Of a DNA stretch of 32,956 nucleotides, positions 9,437 to 19,571 are shown piece after piece. How positions within the stretch are numbered: position 1 is the first letter of the stretch; the number at the start of each line of letters is the position of its first letter. The notes beneath the pieces were generated by a model. The model had not been told where the DNA came from and searched no databases. It saw only the letters and a program-made list of their open reading frames with translations. The stretch spans positions 1 to 32,956 of the forward strand of contig JAKLKR010000026.1 of NCBI GenBank assembly GCA_023150565.1, in the 5' to 3' direction. The position numbers and the translations under genes are program-made. The stretch is from Planctomycetota bacterium (GTDB lineage Bacteria; Planctomycetota; UBA11346).

Positions 9437-9556
9437 TCAGGGCCTGACCGTGCGGTCCAGCACCAGGATGCGGAACCCCACCTGCTCGCTCTTCATCAGG
9501 GCCGACACCTTGCCGCGCGCCGCCGAGCGGCAGATGCCGGCGCCGAACTGGTGGCG
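9437..9556 (-). pseudogene. C-terminal remnant of a formylglycine-generating-enzyme (SUMF1)-like gene
   Basis: Read on the minus strand, the frame ending in TGA at 9439-9437 gives [20 protein letters not shown] followed by RILVLDRTV. This is the typical last stretch of FGE-sulfatase/SUMF1 domains (CRSAxR...GFR). The match fades upstream of about 9556, and the RGGSW core that should precede it is not present in any minus frame. Only about 40 codons of a domain of more than 200 residues remain, so this looks like a decayed or truncated gene end. Related intact genes modify sulfatases or carry C-type lectin-like folds. It overlaps the spacer between the kinase and SNF2 genes. A short chance resemblance is the main alternative. 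Confidence 0.55.
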
Positions 9557-9743
9557 ATGCCGGGGTTCACCGCGGTGGACATACCGCCTGCGGTGCCCTG
9601 ATTTGACGGTGCTCGCTCGCCAAACAACAACTGCCTCAATGGTTATACAGTGGACCTCAACAACCTGTCCTGGTCCTCCATTCCATCGAAAACCCCGACC
9701 AACCGCCTCGCGCCTGCCCCCGCAGTCGTTGATTTTTCCCTTC
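9557..9743. other. Non-coding spacer of lower GC content
   Basis: Together with the gene remnant next to it, this belongs to the 380-base gap between the kinase and SNF2 genes. It is visibly richer in A and T than the surrounding coding DNA (for example 9601-9660), and no frame has the third-position GC bias of the real genes. A TTGACG at 9603-9608 has no box at a suitable distance. No RNA gene or repeat was recognised. It may be decayed sequence of the same lost gene. Confidence 0.5.
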
Positions 9744-9770
9744 TTGAAGCGCTTCGGACCGTGCTAGAGT
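9744..9770 (+). promoter_or_regulatory. Promoter of the SNF2 ATPase gene
   Basis: TTGAAG at 9744-9749 and TAGAGT at 9765-9770 have a 15-base spacer. The latter is preceded by TGC, which makes an extended -10. The leader to the ATG at 9810 would be about 32 bases. Confidence 0.45.
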
Positions 9771-9809
9771 CCGGTCCCCCGTTTTTCAGGGGTTTTCCGC
9801 CAGGCCGCC

Positions 9810-12476
9810 ATGCAGCACCCTCCTCCCGACGCCGAACAGCCCGAAGCCAGCACGATCAAGCCGCGCGGCAACCAGCCGATCGTGCTGACCCTCGACCGCA
9901 CCCTGCCCGGCTGCAAGCGCGTGCGCATGCTCAAGGTCGAAGGCGCGATCGGCTTCAAGCCAGAGCCGCTGCACGAGGTCGACTCGATCCAGCGCGTGCT
10001 GCAGCAGGTGCGCGGCACCCATCCGCCGCCGGTGATGTCGATCGACGGCGCGGTGTTCCCCTGCGTGATCGAGGGCTCGCCGCGCAACCCCCGCCTGATG
10101 ATGGAGGACAAGGGCGACAAGGTGCTGCTCTACCTCGAGGTGGGCGGCGCGGCGGTGGCCAACGTGTGGTGCATGCCCGGGCCCTTCCTGGTGTTCCGCG
10201 GCCGCGTCATCCCGCTGGAATGGACCGGTCCGGCCGAGCACCTCGATCCGCTGATGCACGGCAAGATCATGGTGCCCAAGGAATGGCTGGTGCGCGACCC
10301 CTGGCGCGGGGTGCTGGCCCATGCCGGCCAGGTGCCGCCGCAGGCCGAGCGCGCCAAGGCGGTGCGCGGACGGCCGATGCCGATCCTCGAGATGTACGAG
10401 GTCGACAGCCGGCTGTGCGGCCAGGTGCGCTTCAAGTACCATGACGAGCTGCCCGAGGTCGACCCCCTCGAGCGCATCGGCATGATCGTGGCCGAGGCCA
10501 AGGACGGCTCGATCATCAAGTGCGAGCGCGACCGCGACCTCGAGCTGCAGCGCTGCAACGAGTTCATCAAGCGCGGCGCCCTGGTGCAGCGCCGCGGCGC
10601 CTTCGGCTTCGTCGCCGACGGCGACGCCGCTGACCGCTTCCTGGCCCAGGTCATCCCCAACCTGCAGGGCTGGGAGATCCGCGGGCGCGAGAAGCTGCAC
10701 CGCGGCCGCGCCCCCACCGACATCAGCACCACCGCCAAGGTCACCGCGCACGAGGACTACATCGAGCTGGAGATCGACGCCCACGTCGGCGAGCGCCTGG
10801 TGCCGATCAAGGAGCTGCTCAAGAACGCCGCGCGCGGCCAGAACGTGATGGTGTTCAAGGACGGCCTGCGCGCGCGCATCAACGACGAGTGGCTGAACCG
10901 CTACCGCACCCTCACCGAGTTCGGCGGCCTCAAGGAGGTCGGCGGCAAGGTGCGGGTGCCGCGCCACGCCGCCGCCATGGCGGTGGCGCTGGCGGAATCG
11001 GGCGCCTCGTCGCAGATGGACGACGCCACCCGCGACCTCGCCACCCTGGCCAAGGGCGGGGCCGAGATCCCGCACGTCGAGCTGCCCCCCGGGCTCAACG
11101 CCAAGCTGCGCGACTACCAGCACGCCGGCTTCAACTGGATGGTGTTCCTGGCCAAGCGCGGCCTGGGCGGCGTGCTGGCCGACGACATGGGCCTGGGCAA
11201 GACCGTGCAGTCGCTGACCTGGATCCTGCAGCGCCACATCGAGGACCCGGGCGTGCACCTGGTGGTGGCGCCGCGCTCGGTGGTCGACAACTGGATGGAC
11301 GAGTGCGCCAAATTCGTGCCCGACATGCCGGTGCACGTCCACCTCGGGCTCGACCGGGTCAAGGACGAGAAGAAGCTGCCCAAGCGCGGCATCCTGGTCA
11401 CCTCCTACAACATCCTCCAGCGCGACATCAAGATGCTGGGCGCGATCGAGTACTCGACCGTGCTGCTCGACGAGGCGCACGTCATCCGCAACGCCGAGGC
11501 CAAGACCACCCGCGCCGCGCTCAAGCTGGTGTCGCGCCGGCGCATGTGCCTGTCCGGCACCCCGGTGCAGAACTGCGCCGAGGACCTCTGGCCGATCTTC
11601 CACTTCCTCATGCCGGGCTTCCTCGGCCGCCGCAAGACGCTCAAGGAGACCCTGCAGGACGATCCCGAGGCGATCGGCCGCCTGCGCGACCGCGTCGCCC
11701 CCTTCGTGCTGCGCCGCATCAAGAAGGAGGTCGCCACCGAGCTGCCGCCCAAGACCGAGATCCTGCTCCACGCCGAGATGAGCGAGGAGCAGCGCATCTT
11801 CTACAACGACCTGCTCGAGAAGGAGCGGGTCGGGGTCATGGACCTGCTCGGCAGCAAGGGCCTGGAGCGCTCGCGCGTGTCCATCCTCGCCGCCATCACC
11901 CGCCTGCGCCAGGCCGCCTGCGCCCCCGCGCTGGTGGGCGGCGAGATGGTGGCCTCGGCCAAGATCGACCTGTTCATGGACCTGGTCGAGGAGCTGGTGA
12001 GCGAAGGCCACCGCGCGCTGGTGTTCAGCTCGTTCACCAAGTTCCTCGGCCTGATCGAGGCCAAGCTGCAGGAGCGCCAGTACACCTACCAGTACCTCGA
12101 CGGCCGCACCCGCGACCGCGCGGCCAAGGTGAAGGCCTTCCAGACCGGCAGCGACCCGCTGTTCCTGATCTCGCTCAAGGCCGGCGGCGTCGGCCTCAAC
12201 CTCACCGCCGCAGACTACGTGATCATCCTCGACCCCTGGTGGAACCCCGCCGCCGAGGACCAGGCCGCCGACCGCGCCTACCGCATCGGCCAGGACAAGC
12301 CGGTGATGGTCTATCGCATCGTCACCGTCGACTCGATCGAGGAGCGCGTGCTGCGCCTGCAGGACGAGAAGCGCCGCCTGGTCGGCGACCTGGCGCTCGA
12401 AGGCCTGGCGCGCGCGCTCGAGGCCGGCGACGTCGAGAAGCTGTTCGCCGCCGCGGTGGCCTCGGGCATCGAATAG
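9810..12476 (+). CDS. SNF2/Swi2-family DNA-dependent ATPase (HepA-like)
   Basis: 888 residues. The C-terminal half holds a complete SNF2 motor: DDMGLGKT (458-465, Walker A), LLDEAH (DEAH 554-557), LSGTPVQN, a second RecA-like lobe (LKAGGVGLNLTAADYVI) and DRAYRIGQ (821-828, arginine-finger motif VI). The first 430 residues are not a recognised domain: basic and mixed alpha/beta, with no SWIM zinc finger seen. SNF2 proteins translocate on double-stranded DNA without separating the strands and remodel protein-DNA complexes such as stalled RNA polymerase. No adjacent methylase, nuclease or DISARM/Druantia-type partner is present, so a defence role is not supported. The ATG at 9810 follows the promoter closely. 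The gene ends 13 bases from the convergent STAS gene. Confidence 0.93.
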   Translation: MQHPPPDAEQPEASTIKPRGNQPIVLTLDRTLPGCKRVRMLKVEGAIGFKPEPLHEVDSIQRVLQQVRGTHPPPVMSIDGAVFPCVIEGSPRNPRLMMEDKGDKVLLYLEVGGAAVANVWCMPGPFLVFRGRVIPLEWTGPAEHLDPLMHGKIMVPKEWLVRDPWRGVLAHAGQVPPQAERAKAVRGRPMPILEMYEVDSRLCGQVRFKYHDELPEVDPLERIGMIVAEAKDGSIIKCERDRDLELQRCNEFIKRGALVQRRGAFGFVADGDAADRFLAQVIPNLQGWEIRGREKLHRGRAPTDISTTAKVTAHEDYIELEIDAHVGERLVPIKELLKNAARGQNVMVFKDGLRARINDEWLNRYRTLTEFGGLKEVGGKVRVPRHAAAMAVALAESGASSQMDDATRDLATLAKGGAEIPHVELPPGLNAKLRDYQHAGFNWMVFLAKRGLGGVLADDMGLGKTVQSLTWILQRHIEDPGVHLVVAPRSVVDNWMDECAKFVPDMPVHVHLGLDRVKDEKKLPKRGILVTSYNILQRDIKMLGAIEYSTVLLDEAHVIRNAEAKTTRAALKLVSRRRMCLSGTPVQNCAEDLWPIFHFLMPGFLGRRKTLKETLQDDPEAIGRLRDRVAPFVLRRIKKEVATELPPKTEILLHAEMSEEQRIFYNDLLEKERVGVMDLLGSKGLERSRVSILAAITRLRQAACAPALVGGEMVASAKIDLFMDLVEELVSEGHRALVFSSFTKFLGLIEAKLQERQYTYQYLDGRTRDRAAKVKAFQTGSDPLFLISLKAGGVGLNLTAADYVIILDPWWNPAAEDQAADRAYRIGQDKPVMVYRIVTVDSIEERVLRLQDEKRRLVGDLALEGLARALEAGDVEKLFAAAVASGIE

Positions 12477-12489
12477 CGCCGCCGCCCGT

Positions 12490-12927
12490 TCACCCCGGAC
12501 GGGCGGCCACCGCCTCGTCGACGCTGGCGACGATGTCGAACATCGACTCCAGCCCGACCAGGCGGATGACCTTGAGCACCTTGTCGGGCGGACGGGTCAG
12601 CATCAGCCGGGCGCCATGCCCGGCCACCAGGTCGAACCACTTGACCAGGTAGCCGAGCACGGTCGACGAGACGTAGACGCAGTCCTGCAGGTCGATCACC
12701 GCCTGCGACACCCGCCCGTCGGCGAGCATGCGTTCGAGCCGGCCGCCGAACTCCACCGGCACCGCCTGCATCAGGGTGCCGGAGATGCGCAGCACCAGCA
12801 CCTGGCCGCGCATCTCGACCCCCAGCTTGTAGCGGGGATCCTGCGCCACGGTCATGGCGCTCAGCGACTTGGCCTCGCGCGCCAGGTCGCCCAGGGTCTG
12901 GAAGTCGTCCTCGTCGATGCCGCTCAT
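12490..12927 (-). CDS. STAS-domain protein (anti-sigma factor antagonist-like)
   Basis: 145 residues. A short N-terminal extension (1-30) precedes a STAS domain: beta strand GQVLVLRISGTL, then VIDLQDCVYVSSTVLGYL, then GARLMLTRPPDKVLKVIRL and FDIVASVDEAV. In SpoIIAA-type antagonists a serine in the DSS(G) loop is phosphorylated by a partner kinase. Here the loop reads VSST (Ser87-Ser88), so the serine is kept while the usual preceding Asp is Val. The cytoplasmic partner would be an anti-sigma kinase of the RsbW type or a sensor, but none is encoded nearby. The ATG at 12927 has a GGAG site and an upstream -10 box. The tail meets the SNF2 gene tail to tail. Confidence 0.87.
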   Translation of the reverse strand: MSGIDEDDFQTLGDLAREAKSLSAMTVAQDPRYKLGVEMRGQVLVLRISGTLMQAVPVEFGGRLERMLADGRVSQAVIDLQDCVYVSSTVLGYLVKWFDLVAGHGARLMLTRPPDKVLKVIRLVGLESMFDIVASVDEAVAARPG

Positions 12928-12944
12928 GGCCGTCTCCGACCGAC

Positions 12945-12950
12945 ATCATA
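12945..12950 (-). promoter_or_regulatory. -10 box of the STAS gene
   Basis: TATGAT on the minus strand (12950 to 12945), 17 bases before the ATG at 12927, with a GGAG ribosome site in between. No clear -35 element was found. The divergent ABC-F gene starts at 13018. Confidence 0.5.
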
Positions 12951-13017
12951 CCCCAGGATCGCCGGCCGCGCACCTGGGGGATTGCACTCCGGCCGGCACG
13001 CGAAACCTGCCCCCGCC

Positions 13018-14832
<1,815 letters not shown>

Positions 14833-14863
14833 ATGGCCGGAGGCCGCTGGCGAACCGAGGGCG

Positions 14864-15766
14864 GTGGGCGAAGCAGTCAACCCCACCCGCGGCCAGCCCG
14901 ACCGTGCAGCGGCACCGGTGCCGGCGGTGCAGCTGCGCTTCCTGCGCGTGCCCGAACCCGGCCGCCCGGGCCTGGCGCGGCTGGAGCTGGCCAACCGCCA
15001 GGAACGGCCCATCGCCGGCCAGGTGCGGCTGGCGGCCGAGCCGGCCGGCGCCGCCCGCATCGAGGGCTCGACCACGCTGGAGTACCGCCTGGAGCCCGGC
15101 GCCACCAGCGCCTCCGAGCTGACGGTGGCGGTGGCCGGCGACGCCGCCCGCGGCGGCCAGCTGGTGGTCGAGCGCCTGGCCGACGGCCGGCGCATCCCCT
15201 TCGCCCTGCCGGTGCGCCAGCGCCTGCAGCTGTCGCGCCTGGCTGTGAGCAGCGCCGCCGCACTGCCGGCGGCGCTGGCGGCGCTGCCGCCGCGCACCCT
15301 GCACACCGCCGCCGGGCGCGGCCTGGCCGAGCTGCGCCTGGCCCGCTGCGGCGACCGCCTGGCGGTGCTGTGCCACGCCTTCGACCCCGAGCCGGTACGC
15401 ACCCGCGGCCTGTGGGACGGCTCGTGCCTGGAGCTGTTCGCGGCCGTGCCCGGCGGCCCGGTGCGCCAGCTGCTGCTGGCGCCGCCCGCCGCCGGCGCCG
15501 CGGAGCCGGCGGCGGTGCTGGTGCGCCCGGCCGAGAACCACCGCGAACCGGTGCTGGTCGCCGCCGCCGGCCTGGAGCTGGCGGCCGATGCGGTCCCCGG
15601 CGGCTGGCGCCTGGCGGCGCTGGTGCCGCTGGCCTGGTGGCTGGGCGTCGACCCCGCCCCGCAGGACTTCCTGCTCGACGTCATCGTCGGCGGCGGCGGC
15701 CGCGCCGCGCTCTCGGGCGACCTCGCCGCCAGCCAGCGCAGCGACGCCTACGCCACCGTGTGCTGA
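14864..15766 (+). CDS. CBM9-like carbohydrate-binding domain protein
   Basis: 300 residues from a GTG preceded by GAGGG. The first 125 residues look like a beta-sandwich (LRFLRVPEPGRPGLARLELA), with no obvious fold match. The C-terminal 170 (from TLHTAAGRGLAELRLARCGD) fit the CBM9-like pattern: a strand with LRLARCGDRLAVLCHAFD, then LWDGSCLELFAAVPG, where family members have (W/D)-GDxxELF, then a strand rich in WRLAALVPLAWW. The related CBM9 at the end of the 19572 protein has MVWKGDCLQLAFNAD at the same place. No signal peptide is seen and no catalytic motif was found. It sits between the ABC-F gene and the AraC regulator, at the head of the glycan cluster, so a glycan-related role is likely but its location is puzzling. 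Confidence 0.75.
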   Translation: MGEAVNPTRGQPDRAAAPVPAVQLRFLRVPEPGRPGLARLELANRQERPIAGQVRLAAEPAGAARIEGSTTLEYRLEPGATSASELTVAVAGDAARGGQLVVERLADGRRIPFALPVRQRLQLSRLAVSSAAALPAALAALPPRTLHTAAGRGLAELRLARCGDRLAVLCHAFDPEPVRTRGLWDGSCLELFAAVPGGPVRQLLLAPPAAGAAEPAAVLVRPAENHREPVLVAAAGLELAADAVPGGWRLAALVPLAWWLGVDPAPQDFLLDVIVGGGGRAALSGDLAASQRSDAYATVC

Positions 15767-15801
15767 CCCCGTCCACTCCTGGCCCCCTCTGGCGCCGCGG
15801 C

Positions 15802-15807
15802 TACCCT
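15802..15807 (+). promoter_or_regulatory. -10 box of the AraC-family regulator, likely leaderless
   Basis: TACCCT lies seven bases before the GTG at 15815, with no Shine-Dalgarno sequence between. The spacing is the same as for the kinase at 6556. The -35 region is not recognisable. Confidence 0.35.
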
Positions 15808-15814
15808 GCCCGGC

Positions 15815-16675
15815 GTGAGCTCCGGCCCCGTGCTCCATCGCCGCCAGTTCGCCGCCACCGGCGACTTCCATCTGCGCGTGCTGGTGGCGGGCTGGTGCGA
15901 GCTGGGGCCGTGGTGGAGCGGGCGCACCGGCGCCTCGCCGCTGTGGCGGCTGTACGCCAACGACGGCCCCGGGGCGGTGCTCACCCTCGCCGACGGCGAA
16001 GAGGTCGCGCTCGATCCCCGCCACGTCTGGCTGCTGCCGGCGGGCATGGCCTACCGCAACCGCACCCGCGCCGCGGTCGGGCACCACTGGATCCACTTCG
16101 ATCCGCTCGGGCTGTCGCCGGGCGGGGTGCGAGCGCTCGCCGGACGGCCGCTGGCGGTGGCGCTCGATCCCGCCTTGACCGCGCTGTGCGCCGCCCTGCG
16201 CGCCACCGCCTGCGCGCCCGCCGCCGACGACCTCACCCTGCGCTGCCAGGCCAAGGCGCTGGTCTATACCGCCATGGCCGGCTGGTGGAGCGGCCTCGAC
16301 CACGCCGCCCGCACCCGCCTGCTGCTCGCCGCCGCCGATCCCGGCCTCGCCCCGGCCCTGGCGCGCATCGAGTCCGACCTCGCGGCGCCGCTGTACAACG
16401 AGGCCCTGGCGCGCGCCTGCGCGCTCAGCGCCTCGGCTTTCGTGCGCCGCTTCCGCGCCGCCACCGGGCTGTCGCCGGCCCAGTTCGTGCTCGAACGGCG
16501 CATCGCCCGCGCCGCCGAGCGGCTGGTGATGGAGGACGCCGCGATCGACGCCATCGCCGACCAGGGCGGCTTCTCGGACCGCTACTATTTCACCCGGGTG
16601 TTCACCCGGCGCATGGGCGTCAGCCCGGCCGCCTACCGCAGCGGGCACGGCGCCGGCGCGCCCGGGCGCAGCTGA
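15815..16675 (+). CDS. AraC-family transcriptional regulator
   Basis: 286 residues. The N-terminal half is a cupin-like sensor domain (WLLPAGMAYRNRTRAAVGHHWIHF, roughly 1-110). The C-terminal 100 residues are the double helix-turn-helix of AraC: LARACALSASAFVRRFRAAT for the first helix pair and IADQGGFSDRYYFTRVFTRR for the second, followed by MGVSPAAYR. It should bind a sugar or other effector and activate the neighbouring glycan genes; the lyase-like lipoprotein gene begins 89 bases downstream on the same strand. The GTG start is supported by its position just after a TANNNT box and by the full-length sensor domain. No symbol is given because the effector cannot be read. Confidence 0.92.
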   Translation: MSSGPVLHRRQFAATGDFHLRVLVAGWCELGPWWSGRTGASPLWRLYANDGPGAVLTLADGEEVALDPRHVWLLPAGMAYRNRTRAAVGHHWIHFDPLGLSPGGVRALAGRPLAVALDPALTALCAALRATACAPAADDLTLRCQAKALVYTAMAGWWSGLDHAARTRLLLAAADPGLAPALARIESDLAAPLYNEALARACALSASAFVRRFRAATGLSPAQFVLERRIARAAERLVMEDAAIDAIADQGGFSDRYYFTRVFTRRMGVSPAAYRSGHGAGAPGRS

Positions 16676-16728
16676 ATCGCACACAGGCGCGGCGCCATCG
16701 GCCATCGCCAAGGCGTGCCCGCCGGTGG

Positions 16729-16734
16729 TATGCT
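16729..16734 (+). promoter_or_regulatory. -10 box of the lipoprotein/glycosidase operon
   Basis: TATGCT with an extended TGG before it (TGG at 16726-16728). The weak -35 candidate TCGCCA at 16705-16710 has an 18-base spacer. The predicted leader of about 23 bases ends in a GGGGA ribosome site before the ATG at 16765. AraC-type activators often work on promoters with poor -35 boxes, which fits. Confidence 0.45.
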
Positions 16735-16764
16735 GACACCGCCACCACCCGCCGGGGAACCGTC

Positions 16765-19560
16765 ATGACCTGCCGCCTGCCCGCCGTCCTGGCCACCGCC
16801 GTGCTGCTCGCCGCCTGCTCCCCCGGCAACGGCGGGCGGCCGGAGATCGCCATGCCCGCTCCGCAGCTCAACGCCCCGGGCGACGCCGGTCCGGCCGCCG
16901 GCGGGCAGGTGCCGCCCGCCGCCGCCGCCACCGCCACCCCCGCCAGCGACCGTCTGGTGGTGGGCGGCAGCATCCACGTCCTCGGCGGCGGGGTGCGCGG
17001 CCTGGGGGTGCTGGCACGCTACCCTGCCGCCGGTGCGCGCCGGATCACGGTGGCCAGGGCGACCGCGCCGCCCGCGCGCGAGCCCTACCGCCCGGACTGC
17101 CTGCTGCGCATCGAGGACCCGGACGGCAACGCGGCCGCCGCCCTGCCGCTCGACGAGGGCGTGCGCACCGTCGAGCTGCCCGCCGGCGCGGCCGGCATCT
17201 GGACGGTGAGCGTGGTGGGCGGGCGCCAGCACGACCGCATCACCCTCGACCTGCCGGCGGCGGCGGAGTGGGGCGTGCGCGGCGAGATGGCCCTGGGGGT
17301 GGGCGAGGGCGTGCCCGCCACCGCCTGGCTGTGGCTGCCGCCGGGCTGCCGCCGGCTGCTGGTCGAGCAGTGCGGCGGCGAGGCCGGCGCCATCGCCCTG
17401 CGCGGCGAGGACGGCCGCGAACTGGGCCGCACCGCCAACCGCCCCGGCACCGGCAGCCGCCTGACCGTGCTGATCGACCCCGCCCCCGCCGGCGGGGTGG
17501 TGGCGGTCGACCTCGCCCGCGCCCGCGGCCTGGCCCTGCTGGTGGACGGCGCGCCCGGCCTGCTCTGCCCCAGCCCGGCGGCGGCGCGCGCGCTCGCCGG
17601 CGGCACCGTCGAGGCCGCCGGCTTCCGCTGCGCCGGCCCGCTGCAGGCGCGCATCCGCGCCTGGATGGCGCGCCAGCGCCCGGCCGACCTGGCGGTGGTC
17701 GCCACCCTGCCGGCGGAGGTGCCCGCCGACCTCGCCCAGCCCATGGCCGAGGCCCAGCTGTTCGGCCAGTACGGCGGCCTGAGCGGGCTGAACGGCACCC
17801 TGGCGCGGCAGATCACCGACCCCGCCAGCCCGTGGTGCGGCAGCGACTGGGCGGCCAAGCCGGGCGAGCCCGAGCGGCCGCGCTGGGACGGCGGCGAGTA
17901 CGCCGGGGTGGTGGCGCCCTTCCTCGCCCAGCGCCTGGCGGCGGTGGCCGGCACCCCGGCCCGGCTCAACCCCCTGGCCGGCGACCGCGCGCTGGCGCGC
18001 CGCGCCGCCCTCGCCGCCTTCCACCATCTTTCCTCGATGACCGGCGACCGGCTGGTGCGCGAAGGCAACCTCTTCAGCGGCGGCGGCAGCTACCCGATCA
18101 CCCACGCCTTCTTCGTCTACGGCTCGCTGGGCGAGGCCCTGCCCCTGGTCCAGGACCTGCTCGACGACGAGGCGCGCGCGCTGTGGCGCGCCGGCGCCAT
18201 GGCCCTGGGCGACAAGCTGGCCGACAACCAGGGCTACCAGTCCAACCAGTGGACCCACAACCTGCTCGGCCACCTGGGGGTGTACCGCGCCACCGGCGAG
18301 AAGCGCTTCCGCGAGCGCTTCGAGCGCCAGCTCGCCGCCTACCTCGCCGGGGCCTACGGCCGCGACGCCAAGTTCGGCCAGCATCCCGCCGGCTTCTATC
18401 TCGAGGAGTTCGGCTGCGACGGCAACTACGACAACATGAACCTCACCTCGGTGGTGGCCTTCCTGCACCTGTACCGCGCCCTGCCCGACGCCGACCCTGC
18501 GCTGGTGCAGGCGCTGGCCGCCTCGGTGGAGCGCAACCTGGGCTTCAAGAGCCTGCTCTGGCTGACCGACCACCACGGCGCGCCGACCTCGCCCAGCGCC
18601 TGCAACAGCCGGGTGCCGCCGAGCAGCCTGGCGCTCTCCAACCCCTCCGGCGACCACCTCGCCAGCCGCGAGTTCCCGCTCGCCGCGGCCAAGGCGCTGA
18701 TGACCGCCCGCCCGGCCAAGGGCGCCTTCCCGGCCTCGGTGTTCCCCTACTACGTCAGCGACGACGAGTGGGCGCTGCGCCTGGTGCGCGAGGGCCTGCC
18801 CGGCGCGCCCGACGCCAAGGACGGGGTCGGCCAGCCGCTGCTGCCGCTGTTCGTCGAGGCCTTCCGCCGGCCGCTGCCGGCCCCCGCCACCCTGCCGGTG
18901 CTGGGCGGCGACGGGCTGTGGGAACGGCCCGGGATCATCGCCTGGAAGCGCGGCGGCACCTATGGCGTGGTGTTCCACGATGTCGACGGCGCCAATCCCG
19001 CGAACAAGATCAACCAGGCGGTGATGGGCGGCGGCCCCACCGCGCTGTGGCGGGCGGGCAGCGGCATGGCGGTGGCCTCGACCGCCAACCAGCGCCGGCC
19101 GATGACCGCCACCAGCGCCGAGGAGGCGACCTTCTCGTGCGTCTGCGCCCGCGACGGCCAGGGCCGCTTCTGGCACAGCGGCACCGAGCGCACCGCCCTG
19201 CGCTGGCTGGAGCCGGGGCGCAGCTTCGCCATCGACGCCACCCTGCGCGGCCAGGCCGGCACCCTGACCTGGCGCTACGACCTCGAGGACGGCGGCGCGG
19301 TGCGCATGAGCGTGGCGCTGGCCGCCCCGGGGCTGACGGACGCCTGGATCAACCTGCCGCTCAACGAGCCCGAGGCGGCCTTCACCGCCGCCGACGGCGC
19401 GATCGAGCGCCGCATCGGCGCCGCCGCGGTGCGTCTGCAGGCCCCGGGACTGGAGCTGGGCGCGACCCTCGCCGGCGCCGGCGACCGCCGGGTGCGCTGC
19501 GCGCGCGTGCGCCTGCCCAGCGACGGCACCCCGGTCGCCATCCGCTTCGCCGGCCTGTGA
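16765..19560 (+). CDS. Large secreted lipoprotein, possible (alpha/alpha)-toroid polysaccharide lyase
   Basis: 931 residues. A lipobox (LLAACS, Cys18) marks it as a lipoprotein on the cell envelope. Residues about 25-70 are a Pro/Ala linker, about 75-300 beta-rich, about 330-700 mostly helical and about 730-931 beta-rich again. Helical toroid followed by beta-sandwich is the layout of several lyase families. Two conserved-looking polar stretches in the helical region could form the active site: SNQWTHN (493-499) and GNYDNMN (553-559, with Tyr555). I do not recognise the exact family, and the lyase idea rests on layout and context only. It follows the AraC gene and its stop is 11 bases before the next glycosidase start (TGAGGA), so the two form an operon. 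Substrate unknown. Confidence 0.9.
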   Translation: MTCRLPAVLATAVLLAACSPGNGGRPEIAMPAPQLNAPGDAGPAAGGQVPPAAAATATPASDRLVVGGSIHVLGGGVRGLGVLARYPAAGARRITVARATAPPAREPYRPDCLLRIEDPDGNAAAALPLDEGVRTVELPAGAAGIWTVSVVGGRQHDRITLDLPAAAEWGVRGEMALGVGEGVPATAWLWLPPGCRRLLVEQCGGEAGAIALRGEDGRELGRTANRPGTGSRLTVLIDPAPAGGVVAVDLARARGLALLVDGAPGLLCPSPAAARALAGGTVEAAGFRCAGPLQARIRAWMARQRPADLAVVATLPAEVPADLAQPMAEAQLFGQYGGLSGLNGTLARQITDPASPWCGSDWAAKPGEPERPRWDGGEYAGVVAPFLAQRLAAVAGTPARLNPLAGDRALARRAALAAFHHLSSMTGDRLVREGNLFSGGGSYPITHAFFVYGSLGEALPLVQDLLDDEARALWRAGAMALGDKLADNQGYQSNQWTHNLLGHLGVYRATGEKRFRERFERQLAAYLAGAYGRDAKFGQHPAGFYLEEFGCDGNYDNMNLTSVVAFLHLYRALPDADPALVQALAASVERNLGFKSLLWLTDHHGAPTSPSACNSRVPPSSLALSNPSGDHLASREFPLAAAKALMTARPAKGAFPASVFPYYVSDDEWALRLVREGLPGAPDAKDGVGQPLLPLFVEAFRRPLPAPATLPVLGGDGLWERPGIIAWKRGGTYGVVFHDVDGANPANKINQAVMGGGPTALWRAGSGMAVASTANQRRPMTATSAEEATFSCVCARDGQGRFWHSGTERTALRWLEPGRSFAIDATLRGQAGTLTWRYDLEDGGAVRMSVALAAPGLTDAWINLPLNEPEAAFTAADGAIERRIGAAAVRLQAPGLELGATLAGAGDRRVRCARVRLPSDGTPVAIRFAGL

Positions 19561-19571
19561 GGACCCCCGCC

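Noticed and set aside
9430..9443. Hairpin GCCCTG-CT-CAGGGC after the kinase stop as a terminator
   Set aside because: The loop is only two bases, the stem is short and no T-run follows.
9810..12476. Defence island role for the SNF2 ATPase
   Set aside because: No methylase, nuclease, phospholipase D or other defence partner is next to it; the neighbours are a kinase and a STAS gene.
14833..16764. In-frame extension of the lipoprotein gene upstream to an ATG at 14833
   Set aside because: The extension is Arg/Pro/Ala-rich and overlaps the CBM9-like and AraC genes in another frame. The lipobox signal peptide starts at 16765.
17268..19571. Upstream extension of the GH-A/CBM9 gene
   Set aside because: The extra 768 codons are the shadow of the lipoprotein gene; the signal peptide and GAGGA site define 19572.
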